Under the pieces are notes generated by a model, which saw only the letters and a list, made by a program, of their open reading frames with translations, was not told where the DNA came from and did not search any database. Shown here one piece after another: positions 6,128 to 6,854 of a DNA stretch of 6,854 nt. Location: the NCBI GenBank assembly GCA_029934845.1, contig JAOZLN010000138.1:1-6854 (forward strand), given 5' to 3'. Numbering within the stretch: position 1 is the stretch's first letter; each line of letters starts with the position of its first letter. The translations under genes were made by a program, and so were the position numbers. Source of the DNA: Candidatus Sabulitectum sp. GTDB lineage: Bacteria; Fermentibacterota; Fermentibacteria; Fermentibacterales; JCC-6.

Positions 6128-6854
6128 ATGTCTCTGTTGGATGACCTAAACGGCTTACTCGAAAGAAAGAGCGATTCGATCAGAAATAATGTTTCCAGGG
6201 AGGATATGATCAAGTTCTCTGTGAAGAACCGTGAAGCAATGGTAATGAAGTGCGGGGCACTGGCAACATGGACTCCACCGGAATCAACGGGAAGAAGCCC
6301 CAGAGATACGGTAATAGTTAAGCGGTCATCCAGCCAGGAAACCATTGACTGGACCAGCCCGAATAACCTGCCTGTTGACGAAGAAACATTTGATATGGTC
6401 TGGGCAGACACTGTTCAGGTGTTCGGTCAGGCGGAAGAACTTTATATCACTGATCGCCTTATTGGCGCAGATCCGAAGTATGCTCTTCCTGTAAGGCTTG
6501 TTACAGACAATGCTCTTTCTGCACTTTTTTCAGATAACATGTTTCGACCATGGTCTGAGGAAATAGCGAAGTCATCTATTTTCAGTGATAGATCTTTTAC
6601 CATTCTGGTTTCCCCTGGAAGCAAGTTGCAATACGAGAAATACAAGGGAAGGCTTCGTGAGAATATTGAGCTCGGGCATACTTCCGACATGATGGTCGGC
6701 ATGGATATGGACAGGAATCTTGGAATTGTTTTTGGAAGTGCATACTGCGGCAGCATTAAGAAGTTGATGTTTACCGTGATGAACTACCTGCTTCCCGGTG
6801 AGGGTATTCTGCCTATACACTGCAGTGCAAACGAAGGAGAGAAAGGCGACAGCT
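6128..6854 (+). CDS. pckA: Phosphoenolpyruvate carboxykinase (ATP), 3' partial
   Basis: An ATG with a strong ribosome binding site opens a frame that runs without a stop to the window end (242 codons). ATP-type PEP carboxykinase converts oxaloacetate plus ATP to PEP, CO2 and ADP in the cytosol, the entry step of gluconeogenesis; in some anaerobes it runs in the CO2-fixing direction. Landmarks: ALATWTPPESTGRSPRD (44-60), with R56 in the substrate-binding GRSP(K/R)D motif; DRLIGADPKYALPVR (111-125); YCGSIKKLMFTVMNYLLP (206-223), with Y206 and K212 at the positions of E. coli Tyr207 and Lys213; and HCSANEGEKGD (231-241), with H231 matching the metal ligand His232. The ATP-binding P-loop, expected a few residues later, lies beyond the window. 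The gene is divergent from the - strand operon, with 98 bases between ATG codons. Confidence 0.95.
   Translation, partial: MSLLDDLNGLLERKSDSIRNNVSREDMIKFSVKNREAMVMKCGALATWTPPESTGRSPRDTVIVKRSSSQETIDWTSPNNLPVDEETFDMVWADTVQVFGQAEELYITDRLIGADPKYALPVRLVTDNALSALFSDNMFRPWSEEIAKSSIFSDRSFTILVSPGSKLQYEKYKGRLRENIELGHTSDMMVGMDMDRNLGIVFGSAYCGSIKKLMFTVMNYLLPGEGILPIHCSANEGEKGDS

Overview
The window holds six protein-coding genes and no sign of RNA genes, mobile elements or CRISPR. The outer-membrane gene implies a diderm (Gram-negative-type) bacterium, because it carries an OmpA-type peptidoglycan-binding domain. Base composition looks moderate, a little under half G+C by eye. OmpA fused to carboxypeptidase-regulatory-like repeats, together with the divergence of the other proteins, would fit an uncultured FCB-type lineage, but that placement is a guess.

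Layout. (1) Positions 2-1567, + strand: the 3' part of an outer-membrane protein gene with beta-barrel-like repeats, two CarboxypepD_reg-type beta-sandwich domains and an OmpA C-terminal domain. (2) Positions 1581-1613: a strong hairpin with A/T flanks on both sides, a bidirectional terminator between convergent transcription units. (3) Positions 1652-6029, - strand: a tight four-gene operon. In transcription order it encodes a UMF1-family MFS transporter, an unrecognised multi-pass membrane protein, a B12-binding-type radical SAM protein, and a small probably exported protein whose reading frame is broken by an apparent -1 frameshift. The transporter and membrane genes overlap by 8 bases, the membrane and radical SAM genes are 2 bases apart, and the last gap is 17 bases. 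(4) Positions 6036-6127: a divergent promoter region with an inverted repeat. (5) Positions 6128-6854, + strand: the first 242 codons of an ATP-type phosphoenolpyruvate carboxykinase gene (pckA), cut by the window edge.

How they may work together. The outer-membrane protein anchors the outer membrane to peptidoglycan, and PckA is the gluconeogenic/anaplerotic enzyme linking oxaloacetate and PEP. The operon is the least understood part: a transporter and an unknown membrane protein are translationally linked to a radical SAM enzyme, followed by a small protein with a conserved-looking Cys pair. A modification-plus-transport pathway is possible, but the substrate cannot be read from the sequence.

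Points to re-examine: the frameshifted small gene, whose true end appears to be 1652 and not the first in-frame stop at 1786; the unknown C-terminal third of the radical SAM protein; and the operator-like palindrome over the likely pckA transcription start.
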